Origin: Ancylobacter crimeensis
Lineage (GTDB): Bacteria; Pseudomonadota; Alphaproteobacteria; Rhizobiales; Xanthobacteraceae
NCBI RefSeq assembly: GCF_023016805.1
Contig: NZ_JALKCH010000006.1
Span: forward strand, 62,001-126,000
Direction of reading: 5' to 3'
Length of the DNA: 64,000 nucleotides
In this document: in pieces, positions 49,930-58,218 of the stretch
How positions within the stretch are numbered: position 1 is the first letter of the stretch
Layout of the letters: every line of letters begins with the position of its first letter
Notes under the pieces: model-generated
The model's input: only the letters and a program-made list of their open reading frames with translations
Told to the model about the DNA's origin: nothing
Databases searched by the model: none
Position numbers and translations under genes: made by a program

Positions 49930-50355
49930 TCAGGGAATCTGGTCGTCGGCGCCGATCGCCCTGAGCCCGGCCCGCGCCACCTCGACATCCTGCGCACCGG
50001 TGCCCGAGCCGACACCGATGGCGCCGATGCAGTGGCCGTCGATCACGATCGGCAGGCCGCCCTCCAGATTGGTGAGGCGCTGGCCGGCGGCGAGCGAGAG
50101 CTTCACCTCGTCGGCCGGGTTGAGCCGGGAGCTGGGCTGCCGGTGCGAGGCGGCGGTGACGGCCTTGGACAGCGAGGTCTCGCGCGAGAGCAACTTGGCG
50201 CCGTCCATGCGGACGAAGGCCAGCAGGTTGCCGCCCTCGTCCACGATGGTGATGTTCTGCGGCACGCCGAGTTCCTCGGCCTTGTCCAGCGCGCCGCCAA
50301 GGGCTTTCAGCGCGCCGTCATGGGTGAGCCGCAGGCTCGGGCGTGTCACGGGCAT
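49930..50355 (-). CDS. GlcG/HbpS-family protein
   Basis: A 141-residue protein of the GlcG/HbpS (DUF336) family. Hallmarks are 'VDEGGNLLAFVRMDGA', 'KAVTAA' and the C-terminal 'GLPIVIDGHCIGAIGVGSG'. Members bind haem or small molecules and occur in many catabolic operons, where they probably act in binding or isomerisation; the reaction is not established for most. It lies six bases after the DUF1028 gene and 17 before the AroQ-like gene. Confidence 0.88.
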   Translation of the reverse strand: MPVTRPSLRLTHDGALKALGGALDKAEELGVPQNITIVDEGGNLLAFVRMDGAKLLSRETSLSKAVTAASHRQPSSRLNPADEVKLSLAAGQRLTNLEGGLPIVIDGHCIGAIGVGSGTGAQDVEVARAGLRAIGADDQIP

Positions 50356-50361
50356 GTGGCC

Positions 50362-51039
50362 TCACTTGTCGCCGGGCACGCCGTAGGACGGCGCGGTGGA
50401 GGGATCGAGCGCGCGCGTCACATAGGCGTCCATCTGGGGCTGCCACAATGTCCACAGCCCGGCGAGCTCCGCGATGGGGTCGCCCTCCGTCCAGTCGACC
50501 CTGAGGTCGGCGACCGGCCAGCCCACCTTGTCCACCAGCAGCATGCCGGCGGAATGGACCGGGCCTTCCTCGCCGCCCGCCGCCACCGCCGCCGCCATGG
50601 CGGCGAGGATGCGCTCGCCCAGCGGCGCCTCAGGCTCGGCCTCGAAGGCGGCGACCATGGCCTCTGGCACGGCGGTGGAGGCGAGCAGGTTGCCCGCCGC
50701 CGCCACATCCCTGCCCACCGCGACAGCATGGGTGCCGAGCGTCCTGGCGCCGGAATGGAAAGCGACATGCCCTTCGCGGTCCAGCACCACCACCTGCCGG
50801 TAGTCGAAATGTGGCGCCTCCTCACGGAAGCGCTCCATCACCGCATCGGCGGAAAGGCCGGACGCCATCAGGTCCAGCCCCTTGGGGCCGAGCATGGGGT
50901 CGGTGATGTTCTGCGTCGCAACCACGCCGACCCCGGCGCGGGCATGGGCGCAGCGCGCCGCAACGCAGGGCGAGGAGGACGACACCGCGATGCCGAACAT
51001 GCCGGTGCGCGCGCAGCGGGCGGAAACGGAGAAGGTCAC
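50362..51039 (-). CDS. DUF1028 family Ntn-hydrolase-like protein
   Basis: A 225-residue protein started at a GTG (51039) with GGGAG about eight bases upstream. 'TFSVSARCARTGMFGIAVSS', 'RAGVGVVATQN' and 'PVHSAGMLLVDKVGWP' mark DUF1028, a family with an N-terminal-nucleophile hydrolase-like fold and no settled biochemical function. These genes recur next to RidA and amidase or deacetylase genes, as here, so hydrolysis of an amide or an enamine product is plausible. Confidence 0.85.
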   Translation of the reverse strand: MTFSVSARCARTGMFGIAVSSSSPCVAARCAHARAGVGVVATQNITDPMLGPKGLDLMASGLSADAVMERFREEAPHFDYRQVVVLDREGHVAFHSGARTLGTHAVAVGRDVAAAGNLLASTAVPEAMVAAFEAEPEAPLGERILAAMAAAVAAGGEEGPVHSAGMLLVDKVGWPVADLRVDWTEGDPIAELAGLWTLWQPQMDAYVTRALDPSTAPSYGVPGDK

Positions 51040-51050
51040 GCTGCGCTCCC

Positions 51051-51473
51051 TCAGGCTTCGTCGGGGATGACGGCGGTAGCCTCGATCTCGACCACCCATT
51101 CGGGGCGGGCGAGGGCCGGCACCACGAGGCCGGTGGAGACCGGGAACACGCCCTTCAGCCACTTGCCCATCTCGCGATAGACCGCCTCGCGATAGCGAAT
51201 GTCGGTGAGATAGACCACGATGCGGCAGATGTGCTGCATCTCGCCGCCGGCTTCCTCCAGCAGCATCTTGATGTTCGACATCGCCTTCTCGGCCTGCTTT
51301 CCGGGATCGCCGACATGCAGACTCTCGCGGGTGTCGAGGTCCTGCGCGATCTGGCCGCGCAGGAACACCATGGTCCCCCGTGCCACCACCGCCTGGCAGA
51401 GATCGTTGTCGAGCTTCTGCTCGGGATAGGTGTCCTTGGTGTTGAAGGGGCGGATGCGCTTGTGGACGGGCAT
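51051..51473 (-). CDS. RidA family protein
   Basis: A 140-residue YjgF/YER057c/UK114 protein. 'RGQIAQDLDT', 'ICRIVVYLTDIRYREAVYREM' and 'PALARPEWVVEIEATAVI' are the family blocks, including the Arg in 'LARPEW' and the Glu of 'EIEA' used by enamine/imine deaminases. It would hydrolyse a reactive imine made in the pathway. Position: 27 bases after the ArgE-like gene, 11 bases before DUF1028. Confidence 0.9.
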   Translation of the reverse strand: MPVHKRIRPFNTKDTYPEQKLDNDLCQAVVARGTMVFLRGQIAQDLDTRESLHVGDPGKQAEKAMSNIKMLLEEAGGEMQHICRIVVYLTDIRYREAVYREMGKWLKGVFPVSTGLVVPALARPEWVVEIEATAVIPDEA

Positions 51474-51500
51474 GGTCGACGCTTCTCTCCAGTGTGATCC

Positions 51501-52712
51501 TCAGACCGGCGACGCCGGCCAGTCCTCGACGGGCGTGCCGAGACGGGCGGCGATGCGGGCCATCATGGCCCCGGCCGCCGCCAGCTCGTCCCGCCCGATC
51601 CACTCATCCGCCTTGTGGGCCCGCGAAATGTCGCCCGGCCCGCACACGATGGTGGGAATGCCTGCCTTTGCGTAGAGGCCCGCTTCGGTGCCGAAGGCGA
51701 GCGTGACCGGCTCGCCTTCCATCTGCGCCAGATCGCAGGCAAGGCGCGTGGCGCGGCTGTCCGGCGCGGTGGCGAGCCCGGGATAGGCGCTGATCGGCTC
51801 GACCGCGACATCGGCCTCCGGCGCCTGAGCCTTCAGGGCGGCGCGCGCCTCCTCAACCAGCGCGTCGAGCCGGGCGACAAGCGCCGCCTCATCCTCGCCG
51901 GGAATGGTACGCACCTCAAATTCCAGCACCGCGCGATCGGGCACGAGGTTGAGCGCACCGCCGCCATGAAGCGAGCCGACATGCACGCTCGACCATGGGG
52001 GATCGAAGGCGGCATCGCTGCGCAGGCGCAGGTCGCGGCCGAGATCGGCCAGCGCCACCGCCATGCGCGCAGCGGCCTCCACCGCATTGGCGGCCCGGTG
52101 CGGCAAGGCGGAGTGTCCGCCGCGACCGGTGAAGACCAGTCGGCGCGCCAGCTTGCCCTTGTGGGCGCAGGCAACGTTGAGCCCGGTCGGTTCGCCGACG
52201 ATGCAGAGCGCCGGGCGGGCGGGGAGCGCGGCCACCGCGGCCACGAGATCGTCGGCCCCCGCGCAGCCCAGTTCCTCATCATAGGAAAGAGCGATGTGGA
52301 TCGGCGTTTCGCTGGCGGCGGCGATGAAATCCGGCACCGCGGCAAGAACCGTGGCGATGAAGCCCTTCATGTCGGTCGCGCCACGGCCGAAGATCCGACC
52401 ACCGCGCGTGGTCGCGGCGAAGGGAGGGCTTGACCAGTCCTGCCCCTCGACCGGGACGACATCGGTGTGGGCCGAGAGCACAACGCCCGGCCGGTCGAGC
52501 GGACCGATGGAGGCGAGGATGGCCCATTTGTCGCCGGCCGCATTCGGCAGCAGGTAGCTCGGCACGCCATGGCTGGCGAGATGGGCCACGATATAGTCGA
52601 CGATGGCGCGGTTGGAATGGCGGCTCACGCTGTCGAAACCGATAAGATCGGCGAGCAGCGCCTCAGTGCCCACCATCATCCGGGCCGGGGTCGCGTCCGC
52701 CGCCATCGCCAT
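51501..52712 (-). CDS. argE: ArgE-like (M20) deacetylase
   Basis: About 403 residues from the ATG at 52712, which has AAGGTG six bases upstream; a TTG at 52730 is less likely. Zinc ligands of the M20 family are visible: 'SAHTDVVP', 'GRGATDMKGF', 'YDEELGCAGA', 'GEPTGL' and a late His in 'ISRAHKADEW'. The dimerisation segment begins 'GRGGHSALPHRAANAVE'. The sequence is typical of acetylornithine deacetylase, but it stands in an operon with a monooxygenase, RidA and DUF1028, so the in vivo substrate is likely another N-acyl amino acid or amide. Confidence 0.88.
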   Translation of the reverse strand: MAMAADATPARMMVGTEALLADLIGFDSVSRHSNRAIVDYIVAHLASHGVPSYLLPNAAGDKWAILASIGPLDRPGVVLSAHTDVVPVEGQDWSSPPFAATTRGGRIFGRGATDMKGFIATVLAAVPDFIAAASETPIHIALSYDEELGCAGADDLVAAVAALPARPALCIVGEPTGLNVACAHKGKLARRLVFTGRGGHSALPHRAANAVEAAARMAVALADLGRDLRLRSDAAFDPPWSSVHVGSLHGGGALNLVPDRAVLEFEVRTIPGEDEAALVARLDALVEEARAALKAQAPEADVAVEPISAYPGLATAPDSRATRLACDLAQMEGEPVTLAFGTEAGLYAKAGIPTIVCGPGDISRAHKADEWIGRDELAAAGAMMARIAARLGTPVEDWPASPV

Positions 52713-52823
52713 CAGCGCACCTTCGTTCAATGCCGCGTCCCCTGCTTTCCCGCCTCGTTCGTCCCGACTCTCGCCGCCCTCGACTGCGCCTCCGGTCGGA
52801 ATGACCGTGAACGAGCGCTCCCC

Positions 52824-53309
52824 TCACGCCGACAGGCGGCGATAGGCGCGGCGGGAATAGACCAGCGGTTCCTCGGCATGGGTTTCCACCGCCACCACCT
52901 CGCCGGCGACGATGCGATGCGTGCCGAAATCGAACAGGCCGGCGATGCGGCAGTCGAAGCGGCAGAGCGCACCGACCAGCAGCGGCGATCCGGTCTCGCG
53001 GATGTCCCATTCGCCGGCGGCGAAGCGGTCGTCGCGCAGCTCCGGGATCAGGCCGGCGAAGCTGTCGGCGATACGGTGCTGCTCATGGCCGAGGATGTTC
53101 GCGGCGAAGACGCCGTTGGCGATCAGCGCGGGCAGCGAGCGGCTGTCCCGGTGCACGCAGAATAGCACCGAGGGCGGCTCCATGGAGAGCGAGCACAGCG
53201 AGGAGACGGTGAGCCCCGCGCGCCCCGCCTCGCCGTCGGTGGTCACCACGGTGACGCCGGCGGCGGTGCGGCCCATGGCCTCGCGGAAAAGGGCGGGATC
53301 GATGGTCAT
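52824..53309 (-). CDS. Flavin reductase (HpaC-like)
   Basis: A 161-residue FMN-binding split-barrel reductase: 'REAMGRTAAGVTVVTTDG', 'GLTVSSLCSLSMEPPSVLFC' and 'CRFDCRI' followed by 'GTHRIVAGEVVAVE' are diagnostic. It supplies reduced flavin to a two-component monooxygenase. Its ATG overlaps the stop of the HpaB-type gene (ATGA), so the pair is translationally coupled and almost certainly forms one enzyme system. Confidence 0.92.
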   Translation of the reverse strand: MTIDPALFREAMGRTAAGVTVVTTDGEAGRAGLTVSSLCSLSMEPPSVLFCVHRDSRSLPALIANGVFAANILGHEQHRIADSFAGLIPELRDDRFAAGEWDIRETGSPLLVGALCRFDCRIAGLFDFGTHRIVAGEVVAVETHAEEPLVYSRRAYRRLSA

Positions 53310-54763
53310 TGTTTCTTCGCTCCGAGAACCTTGTCGGACAGGCCGGCCGCCTTGCGCACGAAATCGAGCGGGCCTTCGAAATCGAAGGCACCATACACCG
53401 CCGCGAGGTGGTTGAAGTGCGGAGCCTGCGCGAACTGCACGAAGGTGAGCCGGTGGCCGGCATAATCGGAGTTCAGGAGATCGCGGGCAAAGGCGAGCAG
53501 CTTGCGCCGGTCCTCCGCCTCCCACTCCTCGTTGAGCGAGTAGAACTTCTTCAGCCACTCGCCGGAGCCCGGCGCCTCGAAGGCGGCGGCGTTCGGGGTG
53601 ACGCAGATCTGGCCGCCGCACAGCTCGCGGGCGATGTGCATCATGGCGGGAAGCTGCGAGCAGGCGTGGACGCGGCCGGCATAGAGCAACGACTGGTTGG
53701 GCATCAAAAGGCCGCCGGGGCTCTTCTCCGCCAAGGTGATCGAGGCGGTGAGGTGGGCGTTGATGCCCTCGCGATAGCAGACGAGATCGGCGAGCTTCTC
53801 GCGAACCGACTGCAGCTTGTCGAGGCCGGTCTGCTTCGCGTTCCACATCGCAGCGCCGATCATCATGTCGGCGACATAGAGCAGGCGCTGCACATAGGGG
53901 AAGGCCGAGTAGCGGTGCAGCGTGGCGCGGATGTACTGCGCCGCCTTGGTGTGACGGTAGAAGAACACGTCCTCCCACGGGATCAGCACGTTGTCGAACA
54001 CCACCAGCGCCTCGACCTCGTCGAAGCGGTTGGCGAGCGGGTAGTCCTTCGGGTCGGAACGGCCGGCGAAGCCCGAGCGGCAGATATGCTTCACGCCCGG
54101 CGCGCCCATCTTCACGATGCAGCCTACCGCGTAATCGGAGAGCTTCTCGTTCGCCCAGGCGCCGACGGTCGGCTTCAGGAAGGCCTGGTCGGCATAGGCG
54201 GCGGCGGTCTCGTATTTGGCGCCGCGGATGACGATGCCGGCGTCTGTCTCCTTCACGACATGCACCATCATGTCGGGATCCTGATCCTGCGGGGGCTTGG
54301 AGCGGTCGCCCTTCGGATCGGTGTTGGCCGAGACATGGAAGATGTCGTTGTCGAAGATGTTCTGGACATGCCGGTCGACATTGTCGGCAAAGCGCGGGTC
54401 GAACTCGGCCAGCACGTCGCGCCCGTCGATCAGTGACCAGACCTCGCCGATCGTCTCGTCGCCGACGCGGGTAACGACGCCGCCGATGTCCTTCATCACC
54501 AGATCGACCGCGGTAACCTTGTCGGTCCAGTCCCTGGTTTCTTTCGGCGGCTTGTAGAATATGGTGTTGCGCTTGTTGTCCTCGACATAGGTGAGGCGGT
54601 CCTGATAGGCGGCCTCATGCTGCATGTCGTACATGCGCGCCTTCACGTCGATGATCGGACGGAAGGCCGGATGACCGGTGATGTCCGACACCCGCTCGCC
54701 GTCGATCCAGACCTCGCGCCCGTCGCGCAGCCCGTTGCGATATTCATCACCCGTGCGGATCAT
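53306..54763 (-). CDS. HpaB-type flavin-dependent monooxygenase (4-hydroxyphenylacetate 3-hydroxylase family)
   Basis: A 485-residue oxygenase component of a two-component FADH2-dependent monooxygenase. Typical blocks are 'MIRTGDEYRNGLRDGREVW', 'HVVKETDAGIVIRGAKYETA', 'PWEDVFFYRH' and 'CGGQICVTPN'. AGGA lies eight bases before the ATG. Family members hydroxylate 4-hydroxyphenylacetate, phenols or N-heteroaromatics such as pyrrole carboxylate. The absence of homoprotocatechuate genes nearby argues against the 4-hydroxyphenylacetate pathway. It is the first gene of the operon that continues to the AroQ-like gene. Confidence 0.9.
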   Translation of the reverse strand: MIRTGDEYRNGLRDGREVWIDGERVSDITGHPAFRPIIDVKARMYDMQHEAAYQDRLTYVEDNKRNTIFYKPPKETRDWTDKVTAVDLVMKDIGGVVTRVGDETIGEVWSLIDGRDVLAEFDPRFADNVDRHVQNIFDNDIFHVSANTDPKGDRSKPPQDQDPDMMVHVVKETDAGIVIRGAKYETAAAYADQAFLKPTVGAWANEKLSDYAVGCIVKMGAPGVKHICRSGFAGRSDPKDYPLANRFDEVEALVVFDNVLIPWEDVFFYRHTKAAQYIRATLHRYSAFPYVQRLLYVADMMIGAAMWNAKQTGLDKLQSVREKLADLVCYREGINAHLTASITLAEKSPGGLLMPNQSLLYAGRVHACSQLPAMMHIARELCGGQICVTPNAAAFEAPGSGEWLKKFYSLNEEWEAEDRRKLLAFARDLLNSDYAGHRLTFVQFAQAPHFNHLAAVYGAFDFEGPLDFVRKAAGLSDKVLGAKKQ

Positions 54764-54800
54764 GTGCCCATCCTTTTCTCGTGGGCAAATCTTGTGCGAT

Positions 54801-54828
54801 ACGAATGGATCGGTAAAATATTTTTCGT
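54801..54828. promoter_or_regulatory. Candidate LysR-type operator in the HpaB/LysR divergent region
   Basis: In the 89-base gap between the divergent genes, ACGAA (54801-54805) and TTCGT (54824-54828) form an inverted repeat around an AT-rich core with the perfect 10-base palindrome AAAATATTTT (54815-54824). Dyads of this kind between a LysR gene and its target are the usual binding sites and also overlap both promoters. Confidence 0.5.
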
Positions 54829-54852
54829 CGTTCCTTGAGATAATATTTTCCG

Positions 54853-55797
54853 ATGAACCTATCGCTCCGCGCCCTGCGCTACATCGTGGCGACCGCCGAT
54901 TGCGGCAATCTCACCGAGGCGGCGCGCCAGCTCAACGTCTCGCAGCCTTCCATCTCGGCGGCCATCGCCCAGTTCGAGGCGGAATGCGGGGTGCAGATCT
55001 TCGTGCGCCACCACGCCAAGGGCGTGACCACCACCATCGCCGGCACCCGCATCATCAACGAGGCGCGGCTGCTGCTGAACCATGCCCGCGACTTCGGTCA
55101 GAACGCGCGCGACATGACCAACGAGGTTCGCGGCGAAATCTCGGTGGGCTGCTTCTGGACGCTCGCCACCCATTTCATGCCCGGCCTCATCTCGCGCTTC
55201 ACCCAGACCCATCCCGGCATCAGCGTCAATCTCGACGAGGGCGACCAGCAGCTCGTCCTCGACGCCCTCATTGCCGGGCGCACAGAGATCGCGCTCTCCT
55301 ATGATTTCGCCCGCCCCGAAGAGATCGTGGCCGACAGCCTGGCCGAACTGCCGCCCTATGCGGTGCTGCCCCCCGACCATCCGCTGGCCGCGCGCGAGAG
55401 CGTGACGCTGGCCGACCTTGCGCCGGAGCCCTTCATCCTGCTCGATCTGCCCTATTCGCGGGACTATTTCGTCCGGCTGTTCCGCTCCGCCGGGCTGGAG
55501 CCGCGCATCGCCTTTCGCTCGCGGGTCTATGAGCTGACGCGCGGCCTTGTGGGACAAGGGCTCGGCTACACCATCCAGAACGTCATGCCCCGCACCCAGC
55601 TCACCGCCGATGGCGGGCGGGTCGCCTCGGTGCCGATCGTCGATGCGCTGGAGCCGGTGCGCCTCGTCGCGCTGCGGCTCAAGCGGCAGGCGGCACGCCC
55701 GGCGGTCGAGGTGTTCGCGCGCCACCTCGCCGCCAGCTTCAGCGAAGGCGGCCTGTTCGCGCCGGGCACCCTCTCCCCGCGCCACACGCTGCGTTGA
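54853..55797 (+). CDS. LysR-family transcriptional regulator
   Basis: A 314-residue regulator with an N-terminal winged helix ('NLTEAARQLNVSQPSISAAI', residues about 18-37) and a type 2 periplasmic-binding-like effector domain from about 92 ('GEISVGCFWTLATHFMPGL'). It is transcribed divergently from the HpaB-type operon across an 89-base gap and is its likely activator. The sequence resembles LysR proteins that control aromatic or heterocycle degradation; the effector is unknown. Confidence 0.92.
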   Translation: MNLSLRALRYIVATADCGNLTEAARQLNVSQPSISAAIAQFEAECGVQIFVRHHAKGVTTTIAGTRIINEARLLLNHARDFGQNARDMTNEVRGEISVGCFWTLATHFMPGLISRFTQTHPGISVNLDEGDQQLVLDALIAGRTEIALSYDFARPEEIVADSLAELPPYAVLPPDHPLAARESVTLADLAPEPFILLDLPYSRDYFVRLFRSAGLEPRIAFRSRVYELTRGLVGQGLGYTIQNVMPRTQLTADGGRVASVPIVDALEPVRLVALRLKRQAARPAVEVFARHLAASFSEGGLFAPGTLSPRHTLR

Positions 55798-55928
55798 GCG
55801 GGATAGGCCGGCCCGATGCGCTGGATCGAAAAACGGTCTGCCGCAGGGCATTGCCGGGAGGCGGGAGCGCTCGCTAGCCTGACGGAGCAGGCTGCGCGAG
55901 TGCGCGGCACATTGCGAGAGTGCGCGGA

Positions 55929-56579
55929 ATGACGGCAATCATGGAGACAGGAACGGAGAAGGGGATCACGCCCCGTCTCCAGCTCATCCGCCCAGTCGAC
56001 CACCGCGTGACGCCGTGGAAGAACGGCGCCGGGGTGACCCGCGACGTGCTGCTGCTTCCCGAGGGGGCGGGGCATGAGGATTTCGATATCCGCATCAGCC
56101 TCGCGCCGATTCCCGTCGAGGGACCCTTCTCGTCCTTTCCCGGCATCGACCGCCACATCACGCTGCTGCACGGCTCGCGGCTGGAACTCGTCTTCGCCAA
56201 CGGCACCCGCACCCTTCTGCCGCTGGCACCGCTCTATTTCGACAGCGCCCAGGCGCCGACCTCCCGCCTGCCGGACGGGCCGGTCGAGGTGCTGAACATC
56301 ATGACCCGACGCGGGCGCTGGACGGCGCAGGTGATGCCGCTCACCGACCGCTCGGCATCCCTCCTCGCCGCGCCAGCCGGCGGCCATGTCGTGCTCCATG
56401 CGGCGGCCGGAACGTGGCGGGTGAGCGGGGAGCGCGGCGCAATCGAGCTCGCGCCCGGCGACACGCTGGTGACCCATGGCGAGGTCACGCTCAGCGCCGC
56501 CCCGCACGAGGGAAGGGCAGGCGCGAGCGCCCTCGCAGGCTTCCTCGCCCCTGTCCGGGACGACGGCGCCGACCCATGA
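55929..56579 (+). CDS. HutD/Ves family protein
   Basis: About 216 residues from the ATG at 55929 (an ATG at 55941 is possible). It is a bicupin-like HutD protein: 'VTPWKNGAGVTRDVLL' and 'DFDIRISLAPIPVEGPFSSFPGIDRHI' are the family signature. HutD modulates histidine-utilisation regulation in pseudomonads, but no hut gene is in the window, so the role here is open. Confidence 0.9.
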   Translation: MTAIMETGTEKGITPRLQLIRPVDHRVTPWKNGAGVTRDVLLLPEGAGHEDFDIRISLAPIPVEGPFSSFPGIDRHITLLHGSRLELVFANGTRTLLPLAPLYFDSAQAPTSRLPDGPVEVLNIMTRRGRWTAQVMPLTDRSASLLAAPAGGHVVLHAAAGTWRVSGERGAIELAPGDTLVTHGEVTLSAAPHEGRAGASALAGFLAPVRDDGADP

Positions 56580-56729
56580 GACCTTCCGGCTGCTTGCATC
56601 GCCCGGGCGGCATGGCCATTGCTTCGACCGGGGCGAGGTTCCGGGCTGCGGCCCGACAGGTGAGGAGTCAAGGGGCGTGAGAGCTGCACAGGACGGACGG
56701 ACAGAGCATAGGATCGGAGCGATGTCGGC

Positions 56730-57665
56730 ATGAGCAAGGAAGCCCTCGTCTTCTACAGCGCCGTCGACGATCCGGCCGCCTGGCGCGAGGCGCTCACCGC
56801 CGAGCTGCCCGAGCTCGATTTCCGCGTGGCGCCCGAGATCGGCGATCCGTCCGAGGTGAGCTATGCGCTGGTGTGGTCGCCGCCGGCCGGCTTCTTCGCG
56901 GGCTTTCCCAACCTGAAGCTCGTCACCAATCTCGGGGCCGGCGTCGATGCGCTGGTGCGCCGCGATGACCTGGTGCCGGTGCCGATCTCCCGGCTCAACG
57001 ATCCCGGCATGGTGCAGATGATGGCGAGCTACATCATCTTCGCCGTCACCCGCTACGCCCGCGACATCCCGGTTTTCGAAGAGGCGCAGCGGCGCGGCGA
57101 ATGGACCTATGTGCACCCGCGCGCGCTCTCCGAGATCAGGGTCGGCGTGCTGGGGTTGGGCGAACTCGGCGGCCCGGCGGCAGCGGCCCTGGCACGGATG
57201 GGCTTCACCGTCTCCGGCTGGTCGCGCAGCGCCAAGCGGATCGAGGGCGTCACCAGCTTCACCGGGCGCGACGGGCTGGAGCACATCCTCTCCGACAGCG
57301 AGATCGTGGTGGTGCTGGTGCCGCTGACGCGCGACAGCGAGGGCCTGATCGGCGCGGCCGAGCTGGCGCTGATGAAGAAAGGCGCGAAACTGGTGAACGC
57401 CTCGCGCGGCCGCCTCGTGGACGAGCCGGCCTTGATCGCGGCGCTCGCGAGCGGCCATCTCGGCGGGGCGACGCTGGATGTCTTCGTCGAGGAACCGCTG
57501 CCCGCAAGCCACACGCTCTGGACCACGCCGAACGTGCTCATCACCCCGCACATCGCCAGCATCACCGTGCCCTCCGGCGCCGCCCGCGACGTTGCGGAGA
57601 GCATCCGGCGCGTGCGTCGCGGCGAACCGCCGCTGCACGAGGTGCATCCGATGCGGGGCTATTGA
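56730..57665 (+). CDS. GhrA-like glyoxylate/hydroxypyruvate (2-hydroxyacid) dehydrogenase
   Basis: A 311-residue D-2-hydroxyacid dehydrogenase reducing glyoxylate or hydroxypyruvate with NADPH. The nucleotide loop is 'GVLGLGELGGPAAAAL'. The catalytic trio is Arg in 'NASRGRLVDE', Glu in 'DVFVEEPLP' and His in 'TPHIAS'. GGAGCG lies about eight bases before the ATG. GhrA-type proteins lack the extra residues of serine-pathway enzymes, and the length agrees. Confidence 0.9.
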   Translation: MSKEALVFYSAVDDPAAWREALTAELPELDFRVAPEIGDPSEVSYALVWSPPAGFFAGFPNLKLVTNLGAGVDALVRRDDLVPVPISRLNDPGMVQMMASYIIFAVTRYARDIPVFEEAQRRGEWTYVHPRALSEIRVGVLGLGELGGPAAAALARMGFTVSGWSRSAKRIEGVTSFTGRDGLEHILSDSEIVVVLVPLTRDSEGLIGAAELALMKKGAKLVNASRGRLVDEPALIAALASGHLGGATLDVFVEEPLPASHTLWTTPNVLITPHIASITVPSGAARDVAESIRRVRRGEPPLHEVHPMRGY

Positions 57666-58218
57666 GGCACTGCCAAGGGTGGCAGAAGGGGCGGCCCGCG
57701 CCGCCGCCCCATTCTCTCTGCCCGGTCAAGTCTCGCCCGGCGCGCTCCTAGGTATAGACATAATCTCGGACGAAGCGGAGCCCGTGCTGCGACAATGCTC
57801 GAGCGGGACCGCGCTGAATGGCGCACGGGCCGCGGGCGTTGTACGAACCCTTGCGGCATGCCTCAGCCTCTGCCGGCGCCCACTTCATTGCCGCGCTGCC
57901 AGCCATCGCCAGCGAATACCTTGATACAGGTGGCCCCTATTCAGTTTTCCGGTAGTTCCCGGTCGCCTTCCTGCAAGTAAATCCCGGCCCTGCGACGCTG
58001 TTACCGTTTTGCCGCAAGTTTTTGCACGGACCGCGCACCTTCCTCAGCGGCCGTCATGCCCCGCGTCTGGCATAGCAATTGCTTTTCAACTTGAGACGGT
58101 TCACCGCGCTGGCGGTTCCGTCCATGGGCTCTCGCAAACATTTCGGCCGGGCCTTCCCGCCGCATGGATGCGCGGAGGCTTCGCCTGCACCCTTGGCATG
58201 ATCTGAGGAATTGACCCA
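57666..58218. other. Intergenic region before the ABC importer operon
   Basis: About 550 bases. It begins with the hairpin at 57688. The part from about 57930 to 58100 is less GC-rich and should contain the importer promoter. Minus-strand frames crossing it have no ribosome sites and improbable composition. No RNA gene is apparent. Confidence 0.5.
57688..57710 (+). terminator. GC-rich hairpin after the GhrA-like gene
   Basis: GGGGCGGC (57688-57695) pairs perfectly with GCCGCCCC (57703-57710) across a seven-base loop, 22 bases after the stop. The following ATTCTCTCT is only moderately T-rich, so termination efficiency is uncertain. Confidence 0.5.

Noticed and set aside
50362-51603. DUF1028 protein read as a 413-residue protein
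   Set aside because: The N-terminal extension is antisense-like sequence overlapping the RidA gene in another frame. The GTG at 51039 has a good ribosome site and starts the family domain.
52824-53978. Flavin reductase read as a longer protein starting near 53978
   Set aside because: The extension overlaps the HpaB-type gene in another frame and is not protein-like. The ATG at 53309 gives the normal family length.
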